Notes under the pieces: generated by a model | Told to the model about the DNA's origin: nothing | Databases searched by the model: none | The model's input: only the letters and a program-made list of their open reading frames with translations | Assembly: GCF_041429775.1 (NCBI RefSeq) | Contig: NZ_CP163421.1 | Span: forward strand, 434,001 to 498,000 | Reading direction: 5' to 3' | DNA: 64,000 nt | Source of the DNA: Glycocaulis abyssi | GTDB taxonomy: Bacteria > Pseudomonadota > Alphaproteobacteria > Caulobacterales > Maricaulaceae | Program-made: the position numbers and the translations under genes | Shown here: piece by piece, positions 1 to 8,261 of the stretch | Position numbering within the stretch: the first letter of the stretch is position 1 | Layout: the number at the start of each line of letters is the position of its first letter

Positions 1-833
1 CCATGGCGTTCCGGGTGCGTGATGCGAAGAAAGCCTATAAGGACGCGCTAGCGCGCGGGGCGGAAGCCTATGGCACGCCGCTCTGGGGCGATGACCAGAA
101 CCTGCCGGCCATCAAGGGCATTGGCGGTTCGGTGCTCTATCTGGTCGACCAGTATGGCGAGAACACCATCTACGACGAGACATTCGAGCCGATCCCCGGC
201 GCCGAGGACAAGGGCGGGGCGGGGCTGGAAACGCTCGACCATCTGACCCACAACGTGTTCATGGGCCGGATGAATCACTGGGCGGGTTTCTATGAGCGCG
301 TCTTCAACTTCCGCGAAATCCGCTATTTCGACATCAAGGGCGCCCATACGGGCCTGCTCTCGCGTGCCATGACCGGCCCGTGCGGCAAGCTGCGCATCCC
401 CCTGAATGAAAGCTCGGACGACAAGTCCCAGATTGCCGAATATCTGCGCGAGTATAATGGCGAGGGCATCCAGCACATCGCCCTGACCACCAGCGATATC
501 TACACCACGATCGAGAAGCTGCGCGCCGCCGGCGTGGAGTTCCAGTCCACCCCGCCGACCTATTACGAGCTCGTTGATGAGCGCGTGCCGGGCCACGGGG
601 AAGACCTTGAGCGTCTGAAAAAGAACTCCATACTGGTCGATGGTGACCCGGAGAGCGGGCAGGGCCTGCTTCTGCAGATCTTCACCACGACCAATATCGG
701 ACCGATCTTCTTCGAGATCATCCAGCGCAAGGGCAATGAGGGCTTTGGTGAAGGTAATTTCAAGGCGCTGTTTGAATTGATCGAACTCGATCAGATCCGC
801 CGCGGCGTGCTCAAGCCCGACGCTGCCGAGTAA
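1..833 (+). CDS. hpd: 4-hydroxyphenylpyruvate dioxygenase, 5' end outside the window
   Basis: Converts 4-hydroxyphenylpyruvate to homogentisate in tyrosine catabolism (cytoplasmic, Fe(II)-dependent). About 276 C-terminal residues are present; the family is usually about 360, so the ATG at base 3 is internal and the gene begins upstream. The C-terminal catalytic vicinal-oxygen-chelate domain is complete. The three expected iron ligands are visible: His in 'DHLTHNV', His in 'IQHIALTT' and Glu in 'FFEIIQRKG'. The C-terminal 'GFGEGNFKALFE' stretch is also typical. The MarR gene starts 7 bases downstream on the same strand, suggesting co-transcription. Identity is secure; only the N-terminus is missing. 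Confidence 0.96.
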   Translation, partial: MAFRVRDAKKAYKDALARGAEAYGTPLWGDDQNLPAIKGIGGSVLYLVDQYGENTIYDETFEPIPGAEDKGGAGLETLDHLTHNVFMGRMNHWAGFYERVFNFREIRYFDIKGAHTGLLSRAMTGPCGKLRIPLNESSDDKSQIAEYLREYNGEGIQHIALTTSDIYTTIEKLRAAGVEFQSTPPTYYELVDERVPGHGEDLERLKKNSILVDGDPESGQGLLLQIFTTTNIGPIFFEIIQRKGNEGFGEGNFKALFELIELDQIRRGVLKPDAAE

Positions 834-839
834 GAGAAC

Positions 840-1325
840 ATGACGGGGCGGGCGAACCGGGCGGACCTGCCGCCCGCCCTCATTCTTTCAGACTATCTGC
901 CCTACCGGCTCTCGGTCGTCTCCAACAAGGCGTCCGGGCTCATCGCGCGCGCCTATCAGGCCCGCTTCGGCCTCACGATCTGGGAATGGCGCGTCATCGC
1001 GGTGCTGGGTTCTGGCGAGGCCATCACCGCGCAGGCCATCTGTGAAGCGACCGCCATGGACAAGGTAACGGTCAGCCGGGCCTTGCGCGCGCTGGCCGAG
1101 CGCTCCCTTGTGGACCGGCGCACCAGTCCGACCGACAAGCGTGCATCCCTGGTGTCACTCACCGGCGATGGCCGGTCGATCTATGAAGAGATCGCCCCGC
1201 TGGCGCTGGAATGGGAACGCTCCCTGCTGGCCGGTTTCAGCCCTGAAGAGGCCGACCAGCTATCGCGCCTGCTGGAAAGGCTGGAGGCTCAGGCCGATGT
1301 GCTGGGCAAGGACGCGGCGCTGTAA
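840..1325 (+). CDS. MarR family transcriptional regulator
   Basis: 161 residues, normal MarR length. A winged helix-turn-helix spans about residues 45-110, with the recognition region 'MDKVTVSRALRALAERSLV' and the wing 'DKRASLVSLT' typical of the family. It starts 7 bases after hpd, so a role in regulating tyrosine/homogentisate catabolism or its own operon is a reasonable inference, but the ligand is not visible in the sequence. The 3' end converges with the antiporter gene on the other strand, and a hairpin covers its stop codon. Confidence 0.9.
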   Translation: MTGRANRADLPPALILSDYLPYRLSVVSNKASGLIARAYQARFGLTIWEWRVIAVLGSGEAITAQAICEATAMDKVTVSRALRALAERSLVDRRTSPTDKRASLVSLTGDGRSIYEEIAPLALEWERSLLAGFSPEEADQLSRLLERLEAQADVLGKDAAL

Positions 1326-1332
1326 GCGCCGC
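1314..1332. terminator. Hairpin over the marR stop codon, possible bidirectional terminator
   Basis: A perfect 8-bp GC-rich inverted repeat with a 3-base loop (arms 1314-1321 and 1325-1332) spans the end of the MarR gene. It lies between two convergent genes. No T-run follows on either strand, so termination is only a possibility. Confidence 0.3.
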
Positions 1333-1336
1333 GCCC

Positions 1337-3079
1337 CTAGATCCCCTTCGTTTCCTCGATCAACTTCTGATCGTCGCTGTCTTCGGGCGTTTCGATGCGT
1401 TGCGGCTCAGGCGCATCGCCGGTGAGCAGCTCCACCGCCTGATCGGCGGCGTCCTGGAAGGGGAAGAGGATGAGATCTGCACCCGCCTCTTTCAGCCGCT
1501 CCAGCGCCGCGCCGCGCTGGCTGGTCACGGCGATTTTGCCTTCATATCCATGCTTGCGCAGGGTTGAGATCATCGGGATGCGGGTATCCTCATGGGTGAC
1601 GCCCGTTTCATGGTCGGACGTCGTGGAGATGATCCAGCGCACGCGGTTGAGCGGCAGGTGGGTGAGAAACTCCTGATCGGTCAGATCGCCGTAGATGGCG
1701 TCCAGCCCGCGCTCGCGCCACAGCCGCACTGCAGAGGGGTTGAAGTCCACGCCCAGCGTCGACACGCCCCGGTTTAGAAGCCGCTGCGCGATGGCTCCGC
1801 CATAGCGGCCCAGCCCGAACAGGATGACGTCGTGATGCTTGCTGGCATCCTCCCCGCCATTTTCCGTCTCGGCGTGGTTGATATTGCGCCGCTCGAACGG
1901 GGAGAGCAGGGGCTCGACCAGTGGATAGAGCCGGTGGGAATAGGTGATCATATAGGTGGAGGCGGCAATCGTGATCAGCCCGACCAGCGTGACCAGTCCC
2001 AGCGCCTCGTTGCTGACATGGCCGATGGCGAGGCCCATCGCCATGAAGATGAGCGAGAACTCGCTGATCTGTGCCACGGTGAGGCCGGCCAGGAAGCCGG
2101 TGCGCCTGCGATAGCCCATCACCCCCATGATGATCACCACAATCAGCGGATTGCCGATCAGCACGAAGAGCGAGAACACGGCCGCCGCCGGGATGTTCTC
2201 GCCCAGCAGCGACAGATCGAGCCGCGATCCGAGCCCGATGAAGAAGAAGAGCAGCAGGAAGTCCCGCAAAGGGGCGAGGCGCGCCGAAATAGCCTCCCGG
2301 TAGGGCGTTGACGCGAGCGCGACGCCCGCCAATAGCCCGCCCAGCTCCTTGCCGAGGCCGAATATGTCACCCAGCGCGGCAAACATCGCTGCGAGCGCAA
2401 TGCCGAAGGAAATCAGCAATTCCGGCGAGCGCGCCAGAATGGTGGTCAGCGGGTTGGCGATATAGCGGATGAAGAGAATAACGGCAGCCACCATGGCGAT
2501 CCCCGCGACCAGCACCATCAGAAGGTCGCTGACGCCGCTATCTTCGGCTCCGCCAATGCCGATGGCGGAGAGCACGATCATCGCCAGCACCACCACGAGG
2601 TCCTGCACGATCAGGAAGCCCAGCGCGATGCGGCCATGCAAGGAGTTGATCTCGCGCTTGTCGGAGAGCAGCTTCACGATGATGATCGTGGAGGAGAAGG
2701 TCAGCGCGACCGCGATATAGATGCTGGTGATAGGGTCAAAACCCAGCGCCAGCGCGATGAAAAAGCCGATGATCGAGGTGAAGGCGACCTGACCGAGACC
2801 GGTCGCGAGCGATACCAGGCCCAGAGACCGGATCAGCTTCACATCCAGCTTGATGCCCACAAGGAAGAGCAGGAGCGCGATGCCGAGCTGGGAGAGCAGG
2901 TCGATATGCTCGCTGGAGTGGACGATATCGAGCCCGGCCGGGCCTACCGCGATGCCCACGATGATGAAGCTGACGATCAGGGGCTGGCGCAGCACATGGC
3001 CGAGAAGGCCAAGCGCCGCCGCGATTACCAGCAACAGCGCAATCTCGTAGAACACAGACTGGGTGATCAACTCTGCCAC
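1337..3079 (-). CDS. Monovalent cation:proton antiporter with TrkA-N domain (CPA2, YbaL/KefB-like)
   Basis: 580 residues. Residues about 1-400 form a Na+/H+ exchanger-type membrane domain with roughly a dozen hydrophobic segments. From about residue 420 there is a Rossmann TrkA-N domain with the nucleotide-binding motif 'FGLGRYGG' and an acidic residue at the end of the second strand ('GVDFNP'). This architecture is that of Kef/YbaL proteins, inner-membrane K+ (or Na+)/H+ antiporters controlled by nucleotide or ligand binding to the cytoplasmic domain. The start is GTG at 3079 with a GGAAGG-type ribosome site upstream. Ion specificity cannot be decided from sequence. Confidence 0.9.
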   Translation of the reverse strand: MAELITQSVFYEIALLLVIAAALGLLGHVLRQPLIVSFIIVGIAVGPAGLDIVHSSEHIDLLSQLGIALLLFLVGIKLDVKLIRSLGLVSLATGLGQVAFTSIIGFFIALALGFDPITSIYIAVALTFSSTIIIVKLLSDKREINSLHGRIALGFLIVQDLVVVLAMIVLSAIGIGGAEDSGVSDLLMVLVAGIAMVAAVILFIRYIANPLTTILARSPELLISFGIALAAMFAALGDIFGLGKELGGLLAGVALASTPYREAISARLAPLRDFLLLFFFIGLGSRLDLSLLGENIPAAAVFSLFVLIGNPLIVVIIMGVMGYRRRTGFLAGLTVAQISEFSLIFMAMGLAIGHVSNEALGLVTLVGLITIAASTYMITYSHRLYPLVEPLLSPFERRNINHAETENGGEDASKHHDVILFGLGRYGGAIAQRLLNRGVSTLGVDFNPSAVRLWRERGLDAIYGDLTDQEFLTHLPLNRVRWIISTTSDHETGVTHEDTRIPMISTLRKHGYEGKIAVTSQRGAALERLKEAGADLILFPFQDAADQAVELLTGDAPEPQRIETPEDSDDQKLIEETKGI

Positions 3080-3170
3080 GTGCCCGCCCTTCCGTTCGCC
3101 GGTCCGTCACGGATCGCGCGCGATCACAGTGTCATGGTCTGTGCGTAGCTCCAAGGGAAACCGGTCAGGG

Positions 3171-3668
3171 CTACCCCACGGCCGCGATCAGCGAGCGGGC
3201 GTCATAGGTGTTGGCGTATTCGTCTGCCGGGCCGGAGCGGGCAATGATCTCGATGCTGACAATGGTGCGCCGCTCCTGACCGGGGCTGAGGCTGACGCCA
3301 AGGCCCACGCCAGAGGCGCGATAGCCGCCTGATCCGATCGTCGTGCCCGCTGATCCGCCGACGCGGACAGGACTGGAGCCGCTGCCGCGCGTTTCCACAT
3401 GGCGGTCAACCAGCTGGAACCAGTCATAGCCGTTTTCGAGGGTCAGCTCGGCGGCGCGGCGCAAGGCCAGGCGTTCGGCGTAGGCCGCTGTCGCGTCCGG
3501 GCCGGCGGTAAAGGTCACGCGCCAGCGATTATCGGTGATCCTGAGCGAGTCAAAGCCAATTGCCTGTCCTGCTGACCCGGTAGCAGGTCCATAGGTGGTC
3601 TGGGTGGGGGCGCAGGCGGCGAGCGCCGCACCGGACAAGGCAGCGAGAATGGCAAGACGAGCGTTCAT
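3171..3668 (-). CDS. CC0125/CC1285-type lipoprotein
   Basis: 165 residues. An N-terminal signal with lipobox 'LAAC' places Cys at residue 19, predicting lipidation and an envelope location. The central 'RRAAELTLENGYDWFQLVD' stretch matches a motif I associate with small alphaproteobacterial lipoproteins named after Caulobacter CC0125/CC1285. Their function is unknown. It stands alone between the antiporter and two small membrane proteins on the same strand, with no obvious partner. Confidence 0.75.
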   Translation of the reverse strand: MNARLAILAALSGAALAACAPTQTTYGPATGSAGQAIGFDSLRITDNRWRVTFTAGPDATAAYAERLALRRAAELTLENGYDWFQLVDRHVETRGSGSSPVRVGGSAGTTIGSGGYRASGVGLGVSLSPGQERRTIVSIEIIARSGPADEYANTYDARSLIAAVG

Positions 3669-3717
3669 GGCACGACTCCGGGCAACTCAGATGGCAGAAC
3701 AGCCACCCTAGCAGAAT

Positions 3718-4200
3718 TTACGTCTGTGCGGCGGAAACGGTTTCATCCGGAGCCATTTCATACCCCAGGTTTCCGATTGCCCAGCCAGCGAGAAAGCCTG
3801 CTGCGAAACCACAGGGCAGGGTGGCGAGCACGATCAGCGCGCCTTCATCGATATATTGCTCACCGCCCAGACGGCCTGAGAGGAAGAACAGAAAGGCAAA
3901 AACCACCCCCGCGACGCCGATAGCCACGCCCATCTGCGCAGGTGATCGCCATTTCATGAAGTGCGCGATGAGCCAGCCGGCCAGTATCACCGGCGCGCCG
4001 AGCGCATAGGTGACGATCACGCCCACGAATACGGCCGCAATGCCGCCCACAATAATGACGGTCGCAACGTCCTGGGCCGGATTGTCAGGCAATAGCTGTA
4101 GTGACAGGGCCAGCCAGACCAGCGCGCCACCTACGGTGCCAGCGATTGCGGGCGCCAGCAGGAGAGCAAAAACGAGAGGGGTCGTGCGAGCCTTGCGCAT
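3718..4200 (-). CDS. Small multi-spanning membrane protein, unknown function
   Basis: 160 residues from ATG at 4200. A GTG five codons earlier (4215) would overlap the upstream gene and is less likely, because the ATG directly follows that gene's stop codon. About four hydrophobic segments are visible (N-terminal 'LVFALLLAPAIAG', then around residues 40-60, 80-100 and 115-150). No family recognised. It forms a pair with the next small membrane gene (4202-4675), and the two are presumably co-translated. Confidence 0.6.
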   Translation of the reverse strand: MRKARTTPLVFALLLAPAIAGTVGGALVWLALSLQLLPDNPAQDVATVIIVGGIAAVFVGVIVTYALGAPVILAGWLIAHFMKWRSPAQMGVAIGVAGVVFAFLFFLSGRLGGEQYIDEGALIVLATLPCGFAAGFLAGWAIGNLGYEMAPDETVSAAQT

Positions 4201-4201
4201 G

Positions 4202-4675
4202 CTAGCGTCCGGCACGTTCCAGGCTGGTGAAGACCAGCCCGCCTATCGCACCGGCCGCGGCACCGATCAGCGGCAGGGTGAGGCTGAACAGGCTGTCTGC
4301 CAGCGGGAGTTCGCCGAGCGGTACGCCGCCCGTCAGCCCAAGTTCCAGATCCGCTCCGTGAACGCGATAGAGATAGGTCAGCATGGCCGCCAGCCCTGCA
4401 GCTGCGCCCGTCAGAAGGGCGGTAAAACCACCCCAGAGACGCAAACTTCTCAGGATCAGCCATAGAGGCCCGAACAGCGCAAAGGCCACCGGGTAGGCAA
4501 ACATCAGGGCTGAGATCCACACGCTGACCGCCATGGAGGCATAGTCGGCCAACGGCACGTCAGCCGCCGCCGGGTCGGTGATGTAGAGATGCGCGATCAG
4601 ACCCAGCACGGCCAGAGCGGCCGCGAAGGCGGGCGCGATCACGAACGCGGCCAGCGCTCCGCCCGGCCCTCTCAT
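4202..4675 (-). CDS. Small multi-spanning membrane protein, unknown function
   Basis: 157 residues with four or five hydrophobic stretches ('AFVIAPAFAAALAVLGLIAHLY', 'WISALMFAYPVAFALFGPLWL', 'FTALLTGAAAGLAAML', 'LIGAAAGAIGGLVFTSL'). No conserved family recognised. Its stop codon abuts the start of the following membrane gene, so the two probably act together. The glycine/alanine-rich last segment resembles a small TM helix pair. Confidence 0.6.
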   Translation of the reverse strand: MRGPGGALAAFVIAPAFAAALAVLGLIAHLYITDPAAADVPLADYASMAVSVWISALMFAYPVAFALFGPLWLILRSLRLWGGFTALLTGAAAGLAAMLTYLYRVHGADLELGLTGGVPLGELPLADSLFSLTLPLIGAAAGAIGGLVFTSLERAGR

Positions 4676-4743
4676 GTCAGCATGCCTTCATTGCTAGGGT
4701 GTTTCATGTCGTTCCCCCTCAAAAGCCCCGACCCAGATGCTAC

Positions 4744-4968
4744 TCAAGCGCGTGACTGGACGTGACGCAAGACCCAGACCCGGCAGGCACTGGCCAGCCC
4801 GCCTTCATCACCGGACGTGACGCGCGCCTCATCGATCTGTGCGATCAGGCTTGCCAGCGAACGCGCCTGCTCCTCGCAGGCGGCGTCCAGCACCGCCCAG
4901 AATTCCGCCTCCAGCGCCAGGCTGGTGCGGTGTCCGGCAAGGGACAGGGATCGCTTTATCTGGCTCAT
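4744..4968 (-). CDS. Ribbon-helix-helix domain protein
   Basis: 74 residues from ATG 4968; a longer reading frame to 5088 has a non-conserved N-terminus. The sequence begins 'MSQIKRSLSLAGHRTSLALE' and continues into 'FWAVLDAACEEQARSLASLI', which fits the RHH_4 type of ribbon-helix-helix fold (basic beta strand followed by two helices, 'GHRTSL' in the strand region). Such proteins usually bind DNA as dimers, but the target is unknown. It is transcribed alone, with no toxin gene beside it. Confidence 0.7.
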   Translation of the reverse strand: MSQIKRSLSLAGHRTSLALEAEFWAVLDAACEEQARSLASLIAQIDEARVTSGDEGGLASACRVWVLRHVQSRA

Positions 4969-5129
4969 CGTTTGAAGAAGATCACCGCTGCGCCCGCCGC
5001 AATCAAGGCAAACCTGGTCGGCAGGATGACCGGAAGGATGTGCGGCCAGGATATGGTTGGCATGGCAGGACCGGGGCAGGGGCGGCAAGGAATGCTATTG
5101 CTCAGCAAGCGGCGCACCTGTCCATAGGC
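4969..5129. other. Non-coding stretch upstream of the ribbon-helix-helix gene
   Basis: About 160 bases between the RHH start and the terminator hairpin. It must carry the promoter of the RHH gene. I see no convincing -35/-10 pair and no conserved reading frame. Confidence 0.4.
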
Positions 5130-5171
5130 AAAAAAAAGAGCCGGAAGGCGCAGAGGCGCTCTTTCCGGCTC
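5130..5171 (-). terminator. Rho-independent terminator (minus strand)
   Basis: Arms 5138-5146 and 5163-5171 form a 9-bp stem (GAGCCGGAA / TTCCGGCTC). An inner 4-bp GCGC/GCGC stem closes an AGAG loop (5148-5159). On the minus strand it is followed by a run of Ts (A-run at 5130-5137 on the plus strand). It lies about 190 bases downstream of the LysR gene and probably ends that transcript, or that of a small RNA in the gap. Confidence 0.75.
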
Positions 5172-5357
5172 AGTCTTGCATATCCGTTCGGGGAGGAGAC
5201 GGTATGCGAACAAGAAACGGGGAAAACCGTTCGCGTCTGATATGACGCTAACGTCCGCCCGCTTCAAGGCGTTCCAACGAATATCAGCTATGCAAAAATG
5301 CAGCGTTACGGGTTTGCGAAGAATATGTGACGCAAGGCTAAGGGCGGAAAGCCGAAA
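5172..5357. other. Gap between LysR gene and terminator
   Basis: 186 bases without a credible protein gene on either strand; the overlapping reading frames show no recognisable protein. Read on the minus strand it leads directly into the terminator at 5130-5171. It could be a long 3' untranslated region or hold a small RNA. Confidence 0.4.
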
Positions 5358-6266
5358 TTATTCAGCGGCCTCCGCTTTCCAAGCTTTGGCGGTGTCCACC
5401 AGAAACTCGCGGAATGCGGCAACTCGCCGCGATCCTTTCAGCTCGTCGGGGAAAACGACATACACATCAAATGTCGGACCGTCAGTGTCGGGCAATACCC
5501 GGACCAGGCCGGGGTTTTCCAGCGCGACATAATCGGGCAGGCCGCAAATGCCGAACCCGGCTTCGGTGGCGCGCATCATCGCCTTGATGGTGTTGGCCTC
5601 GAGAATCGCCTCGCGCGGCTGCGCGCCCGGCTCATGGCCGATGGTCAGCTGCCAGTTGAGATTGGGGATCGGGGCGAGCTTTTTCGGCCCGTAGGCGATG
5701 AACTGATGGCCCTTGTCGAGATCGGCCAGCGTCTTCGGTGTGCCGTGTTTCTCGAGATACTCAGGCGCGGCGTAGAGGTGCTGCTCCACCTGCATCAGGC
5801 GGCGCTGTACCAGCTCGTTCTGGGTGGATGGCCATGGGCGGATGGCGATATCGGCCTCCAGCCCGGCCAGATCCAGCTCATGGTCGGCCAGCAGCAGTTT
5901 AAGCTGTATCTTCGGGTAGAGGGCCTGAAACTGTTTCAGGCGCGGGATCAGCCAGATTGAGCCCAGCGCGGTCGGTGCGGTGATGCGCAAGGCCCCTGTC
6001 GGCTTGTCGCGGCTGTCCTGCACGCGCGCTTCGGCCACGGCCACGCGGTTTGAAATCTCGCCCGCTGCTTCAAACAGGAGCCGCCCCGGCTCCGTCAGCA
6101 GCAGGCCGCGCGCATGGCGGTGAAACAGCTTGATATCAAGCTCGGCCTCCAGCGCGGAGATTTGCCGGCTGACCGCTGATTGTGACAGGCCGAGCGCATC
6201 GGCTGCGCCGGTCAGCGAGCCCGCATCGGCGGCGGCGTGAAAGGTTTTCAGCTTGTCCCAATCCAT
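5358..6266 (-). CDS. LysR family transcriptional regulator
   Basis: 302 residues, normal for the family. The N-terminal winged helix-turn-helix covers about residues 3-62 ('FHAAADAGSLTGAADALGLSQ' in two parts, then 'SAVSRQISALEAEL'). It is followed by a periplasmic-binding-protein-like effector domain from about residue 90 to 295. It lies 31 bases downstream of an ABC permease on the same strand, so it may be the last gene of the trxB-ABC transcript. The effector and targets are unknown. Confidence 0.9.
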   Translation of the reverse strand: MDWDKLKTFHAAADAGSLTGAADALGLSQSAVSRQISALEAELDIKLFHRHARGLLLTEPGRLLFEAAGEISNRVAVAEARVQDSRDKPTGALRITAPTALGSIWLIPRLKQFQALYPKIQLKLLLADHELDLAGLEADIAIRPWPSTQNELVQRRLMQVEQHLYAAPEYLEKHGTPKTLADLDKGHQFIAYGPKKLAPIPNLNWQLTIGHEPGAQPREAILEANTIKAMMRATEAGFGICGLPDYVALENPGLVRVLPDTDGPTFDVYVVFPDELKGSRRVAAFREFLVDTAKAWKAEAAE

Positions 6267-6297
6267 CCGCTGACGTTAGAGCGCTTCGCCGCCCCCG

Positions 6298-7557
6298 TCA
6301 GGTGCGAATTGTCATCCCGTCTGCCAATGAATTGCGGAAGGCCGCCCATGCCGGGATGACGCCCAGTATCGCCGATGCACCGGTGACTACGCCGATGAGT
6401 GCGAGATCATAAAGGCCGGGCAGGGTATCGCTTAAATGCACGCCATAGCGCTGTTCCAGCACAGGTGCGCCCAGGGACAGCGCCCCGTAGGTGAGGCCGG
6501 TGCCGATGATCGCGCCCGCCAGCGCCAGCAGCGCGCTTTCACTGACCAGCAGCACGAATATGTGCCTCGGCCTCGCGCCCAGCGCCCGCAATATCGCCAT
6601 TTCCCGGCGCCGTTCATTGAGGCTCGTCAGGATGGCGGTGAGGATGCAGATCAGGCCCATCAGCACCACGAAGGCAGCCACAGCGGCTAGTGTCCGCTCG
6701 GCGACACCGACAACGCCCCAGAGCTGGGACAGGGCGACGCCGGGAATAATCGCCTGCAGCGGCTCCACCCGGTAGGTATTGATCTGGCGTTGCAGACGCA
6801 GCGCCGCGACCGGCGTCTCGAGCCCGACAAGGAAGGCTGTGATCTGGTCGGGTGACAGGTCCATGGCCCGCAGCTCGTCCATGGAGAGGCTCGTGCCTGC
6901 GCCTGTTGGCCCTTCCAGATGGATCGCCTCGATGGCTTCCAGGCTGACAAAGACCGAGCGGTCCACGGGCGTGCCTGTCGGTTCGAGAATGCCGACAATG
7001 GTGAAGGGGTTATTGTCGTGTTCGACAAAGCTGACCCGGCCCGTGCCGTGGGCGACGACGATTTCCTGATCCAGCGAATAGCCGAGTTCCCGCGCGACGC
7101 TGGCGCCCACAACCGTGTCGAACAGATCATCGAGCGGGCGGCCAGCGGCAAACTCCAGATGCCGCCGCCCGGCATAGCGGTAGTGCTCGAAATAGCGATT
7201 ATCCGTCCCCACCACGCGGAAACCGGCATGGGAATCGCCCAGCGATATCGGCACCGTCCAGGCGACGCCGGGTGCATTGGCGACCTGCTCATAGGTTTCC
7301 CAGGTGATGTTGTTGGTCGCATCGCCGATATGGAAGATTGCGTAGAGCAGCAAATTGACCGGGCTGGAGCGCGCGCCGACGATCAGGTCCGTCCCGGAAA
7401 TCGTGTTCTCAAAGCTCGCCCGCGCGCCGTGGCGTACCTTCTCGACGCCCAGAAACAGCGTCATCGCGATGGCGACGGTGAGGATGGTCAGGAGCGCCGT
7501 GCCGCGCCGGTTGGCGATGGAGCGCCAGGCGAGGGAGAGGATCGGGAAGCGGGTCAT
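6298..7557 (-). CDS. ABC transporter permease of the FtsX/MacB type
   Basis: 419 residues. One TM helix near the N-terminus (about 20-40) is followed by a large extracytoplasmic domain (about 45-280) and three C-terminal helices in an FtsX domain ('AVAAFVVLMGLICILTAIL', 'LLALAGAIIGTGLTYGAL', 'LALIGVVTGASAILGVIP'). The loop 'NERRREMAILRALGARPRHI' is the classical FtsX-family cytoplasmic motif. Start ATG 7557 overlaps the stop of the ATPase gene (ATGA), so the two are translationally coupled. Members export peptides or lipoproteins or act as mechanotransmitters; the substrate here is not evident. Confidence 0.9.
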   Translation of the reverse strand: MTRFPILSLAWRSIANRRGTALLTILTVAIAMTLFLGVEKVRHGARASFENTISGTDLIVGARSSPVNLLLYAIFHIGDATNNITWETYEQVANAPGVAWTVPISLGDSHAGFRVVGTDNRYFEHYRYAGRRHLEFAAGRPLDDLFDTVVGASVARELGYSLDQEIVVAHGTGRVSFVEHDNNPFTIVGILEPTGTPVDRSVFVSLEAIEAIHLEGPTGAGTSLSMDELRAMDLSPDQITAFLVGLETPVAALRLQRQINTYRVEPLQAIIPGVALSQLWGVVGVAERTLAAVAAFVVLMGLICILTAILTSLNERRREMAILRALGARPRHIFVLLVSESALLALAGAIIGTGLTYGALSLGAPVLEQRYGVHLSDTLPGLYDLALIGVVTGASAILGVIPAWAAFRNSLADGMTIRT

Positions 7558-8261
7558 GCGCTGACCCCCGCCGTATTGAGCTCTGACAGATCGACGGCGC
7601 GGTCAAACTTCGAGGCCAAAGAGCCATCATGGCTGACAAAGAGGAGCGCCGCGCCGCTGGCCGCGCATTCCTCGATCAGGAGCGACAGGAAGGCATCGCG
7701 TGCATCGGCATCGAGCGCCGAGGTCGGTTCATCGGCCAGCACCAGACCGGGGCGGCCAATGAGCGCGCGCGCAGCCGCTACGCGCTGCTGCTGGCCCACG
7801 GACAGTTCGGTAGGCGGGCTGGACCAGTATTGTTTGGGATCAAGCTGCAGGCGGGTCATCAGGCGGCGTGCTTCGGCCTCCGCTCCGCCTGCCGCTTCAC
7901 ACGCTTTGGCCCGCTGCGCAGAAAAGCGTGCAGGCAACATTACGTTCGCACCGGCCGGTAGGTAGGGCAGCAGGTTGAACATCTGGAAGATGACGCCCAG
8001 CCGCTCGGCGCGCAGCGCGTCACGCTTGCCGCCGGAGAGCTTTGACATCGGCTCGCCCAGCACCTCGATATCTCCGGCAGTGGGCGCCATGATGCCTGCA
8101 ATCAGGCCCAGCAGGGTGGATTTGCCTGATCCGCTCGCGCCCTTGAGGAAGACTTTCTCACCGGCCGCGACCTCGAACCGGTCCATATCGAGCACGACGG
8201 GGCCTCTGCGCGCATAGGAGAAGCGCACGCCGGTCAGGGATATGGCAGGTGCTTCGCTCAC
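7554..8261 (-). CDS. ABC transporter ATP-binding protein (LolD/MacB-like)
   Basis: 235 residues. Walker A 'GASGSGKST' (about residue 40), signature 'LSVGQQQRVAAARAL', Walker B 'LVLADEPTSALD' and H-loop 'LLFVSHD' are all intact. The sequence belongs to the LolD/MacB/FtsE class that pairs with FtsX-type permeases, which agrees with the overlapping permease gene. Start is GTG at 8261, overlapping the trxB stop by four bases (GTGA). Confidence 0.93.
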   Translation of the reverse strand: MSEAPAISLTGVRFSYARRGPVVLDMDRFEVAAGEKVFLKGASGSGKSTLLGLIAGIMAPTAGDIEVLGEPMSKLSGGKRDALRAERLGVIFQMFNLLPYLPAGANVMLPARFSAQRAKACEAAGGAEAEARRLMTRLQLDPKQYWSSPPTELSVGQQQRVAAARALIGRPGLVLADEPTSALDADARDAFLSLLIEECAASGAALLFVSHDGSLASKFDRAVDLSELNTAGVSA

